A DNA stretch of 64,000 bases from Pseudomonadota bacterium (GTDB lineage Bacteria; Pseudomonadota; Alphaproteobacteria; Sphingomonadales; Sphingomonadaceae). The notes beneath the pieces were generated by a model. That model had not been told where the DNA came from, ran no database searches, and saw only the letters and a list, made by a program, of their open reading frames with translations. The stretch is from positions 62,001 to 126,000 of the forward strand of contig JAJZTH010000005.1 in NCBI GenBank assembly GCA_021849075.1. Direction: 5' to 3'. The translations under genes and the position numbers were made by a program. Below are positions 62,227-64,000 of the stretch, piece by piece. Positions within the stretch are counted from its first letter, which is position 1, and each line of letters starts with the position of its first letter.

Positions 62227-62601
62227 ATGACCCATAATCGCAGAGACATGCTCGGCCTCGCCGCCGCCGCGATCGCCAGCACCGCCATCCCCGCCGCCGC
62301 GCAGGAAAGCAAACCCCGCTATGGCCTGATCGGCCAGATGCTCGCCACCCCCGGCAAGCGTGACGAACTGGTCGCCATCCTGACGGAAGCGACCGGCGCG
62401 ATGCCTGGCTGCCTCTCCTATGTCGTCGCGCTCGACAGCGCCAATCCCGATGCGTTGTGGATTACCGAAGTCTGGGACAGCCGCGAAAGCCACGCCGCCT
62501 CCTTGAAGCTCCCCGCCGTCCGCGCCGCCATTGCAAAGGCCCGCCCGATCATCGCCGGCTTCCCCCAGCATTTCGAAACGGTGCCGGTGGCGGGAATCTG
62601 A
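62227..62601 (+). CDS. Tat-exported antibiotic biosynthesis monooxygenase (ABM) domain protein
   Basis: 124 residues. The N-terminus HNRRDMLGLAAAAIASTAIP is a twin-arginine signal ending near PAAAQ. The rest is one ABM/dimeric alpha-beta-barrel domain: YGLIGQMLATPGKRDELVAI, MPGCLSYVVALDSANPDALW, TEVWDSRESHAASLKL. Such domains include quinol or haem-related monooxygenases; the substrate is unknown. It sits between recN and ligA, genes usually adjacent. Confidence 0.85.
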   Translation: MTHNRRDMLGLAAAAIASTAIPAAAQESKPRYGLIGQMLATPGKRDELVAILTEATGAMPGCLSYVVALDSANPDALWITEVWDSRESHAASLKLPAVRAAIAKARPIIAGFPQHFETVPVAGI

Positions 62602-62613
62602 AGTCGGGGCTAA

Positions 62614-64000
<1,387 letters not shown>

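Overview
The window is GC-rich, gene-dense chromosomal DNA from an alphaproteobacterium. It is most like a member of Sphingomonadaceae (Sphingobium, Sphingomonas or Novosphingobium). That call is an inference from gene content and order: dxr-rseP-bamA-skp-fabZ with no lpxD or lpxA, orphan Flp pilins, a Caulobacter-type TonB receptor, a DUF448/L7Ae-type YlxR, an EcfG-like promoter and clade-typical intergenic palindromes. No rRNA, prophage, complete insertion sequence or CRISPR array is visible. No gene-free stretch exceeds about 300 bases.

Layout. 1-5.5 kb: envelope biogenesis (end of dxr, rseP, bamA, skp, fabZ), then rpmE. 5.6-7.25 kb (minus): the shikimate pair aroK-aroB. 7.3-12.9 kb: a small membrane protein, a large exported protein, xerD, accA and an M48 metalloprotease. 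13-14.9 kb: two Flp pilins, mutT, bacterioferritin and its ferredoxin. 15-25.6 kb: an accessory-looking stretch with two DUF418 membrane proteins, bioC, a GH43 glycosidase under a LacI-type operator, purL, a transmembrane winged-helix/TPR regulator divergent from a small membrane protein, and an MliC-like lipoprotein. 25.8-29.5 kb: xseB-ispA-coaD, an exported cyclophilin and queA. 29.5-33.3 kb: small proteins, a DUF2171 protein, tRNA-Ala(CGC), a Nudix hydrolase and an extensin-like protein. 33.3-40.1 kb: trpE and ppiD (minus), tpiA, secG, pyrG. 40.1-45.2 kb: an Old Yellow Enzyme, a TonB-dependent receptor and a soluble sugar dehydrogenase. 45.4-58.3 kb: the translation cluster rimP-nusA-ylxR-infB-rbfA-truB-rpsO-pnp, broken by a toxin-antitoxin pair, an AbrB-like orphan, a hydrolase, tdk and an acetyltransferase. 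58.4-64 kb: a HisKA_2 kinase, bamD, recN, a small Tat-exported ABM protein and the first two-thirds of ligA.

Main points of interest. (1) The divergent regulator/small-membrane-protein/DUF418 module (21.1-25.2 kb) has three heptamers at exact 11-bp pitch between its divergent promoters, the architecture bound by PhoB/OmpR-type domains; it is the best candidate here for an undescribed regulatory system. (2) A RelE/Xre toxin-antitoxin pair sits between infB and rbfA, with a promoter embedded in the terminator-like hairpin after infB. (3) truB carries an in-frame palindromic repeat of about 70 bases that encodes an extra loop. (4) lpxD and lpxA are missing from the fabZ locus, as expected of glycosphingolipid-based outer membranes. 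(5) Several families of dispersed palindromic elements occupy the intergenic gaps, one directly upstream of recN.
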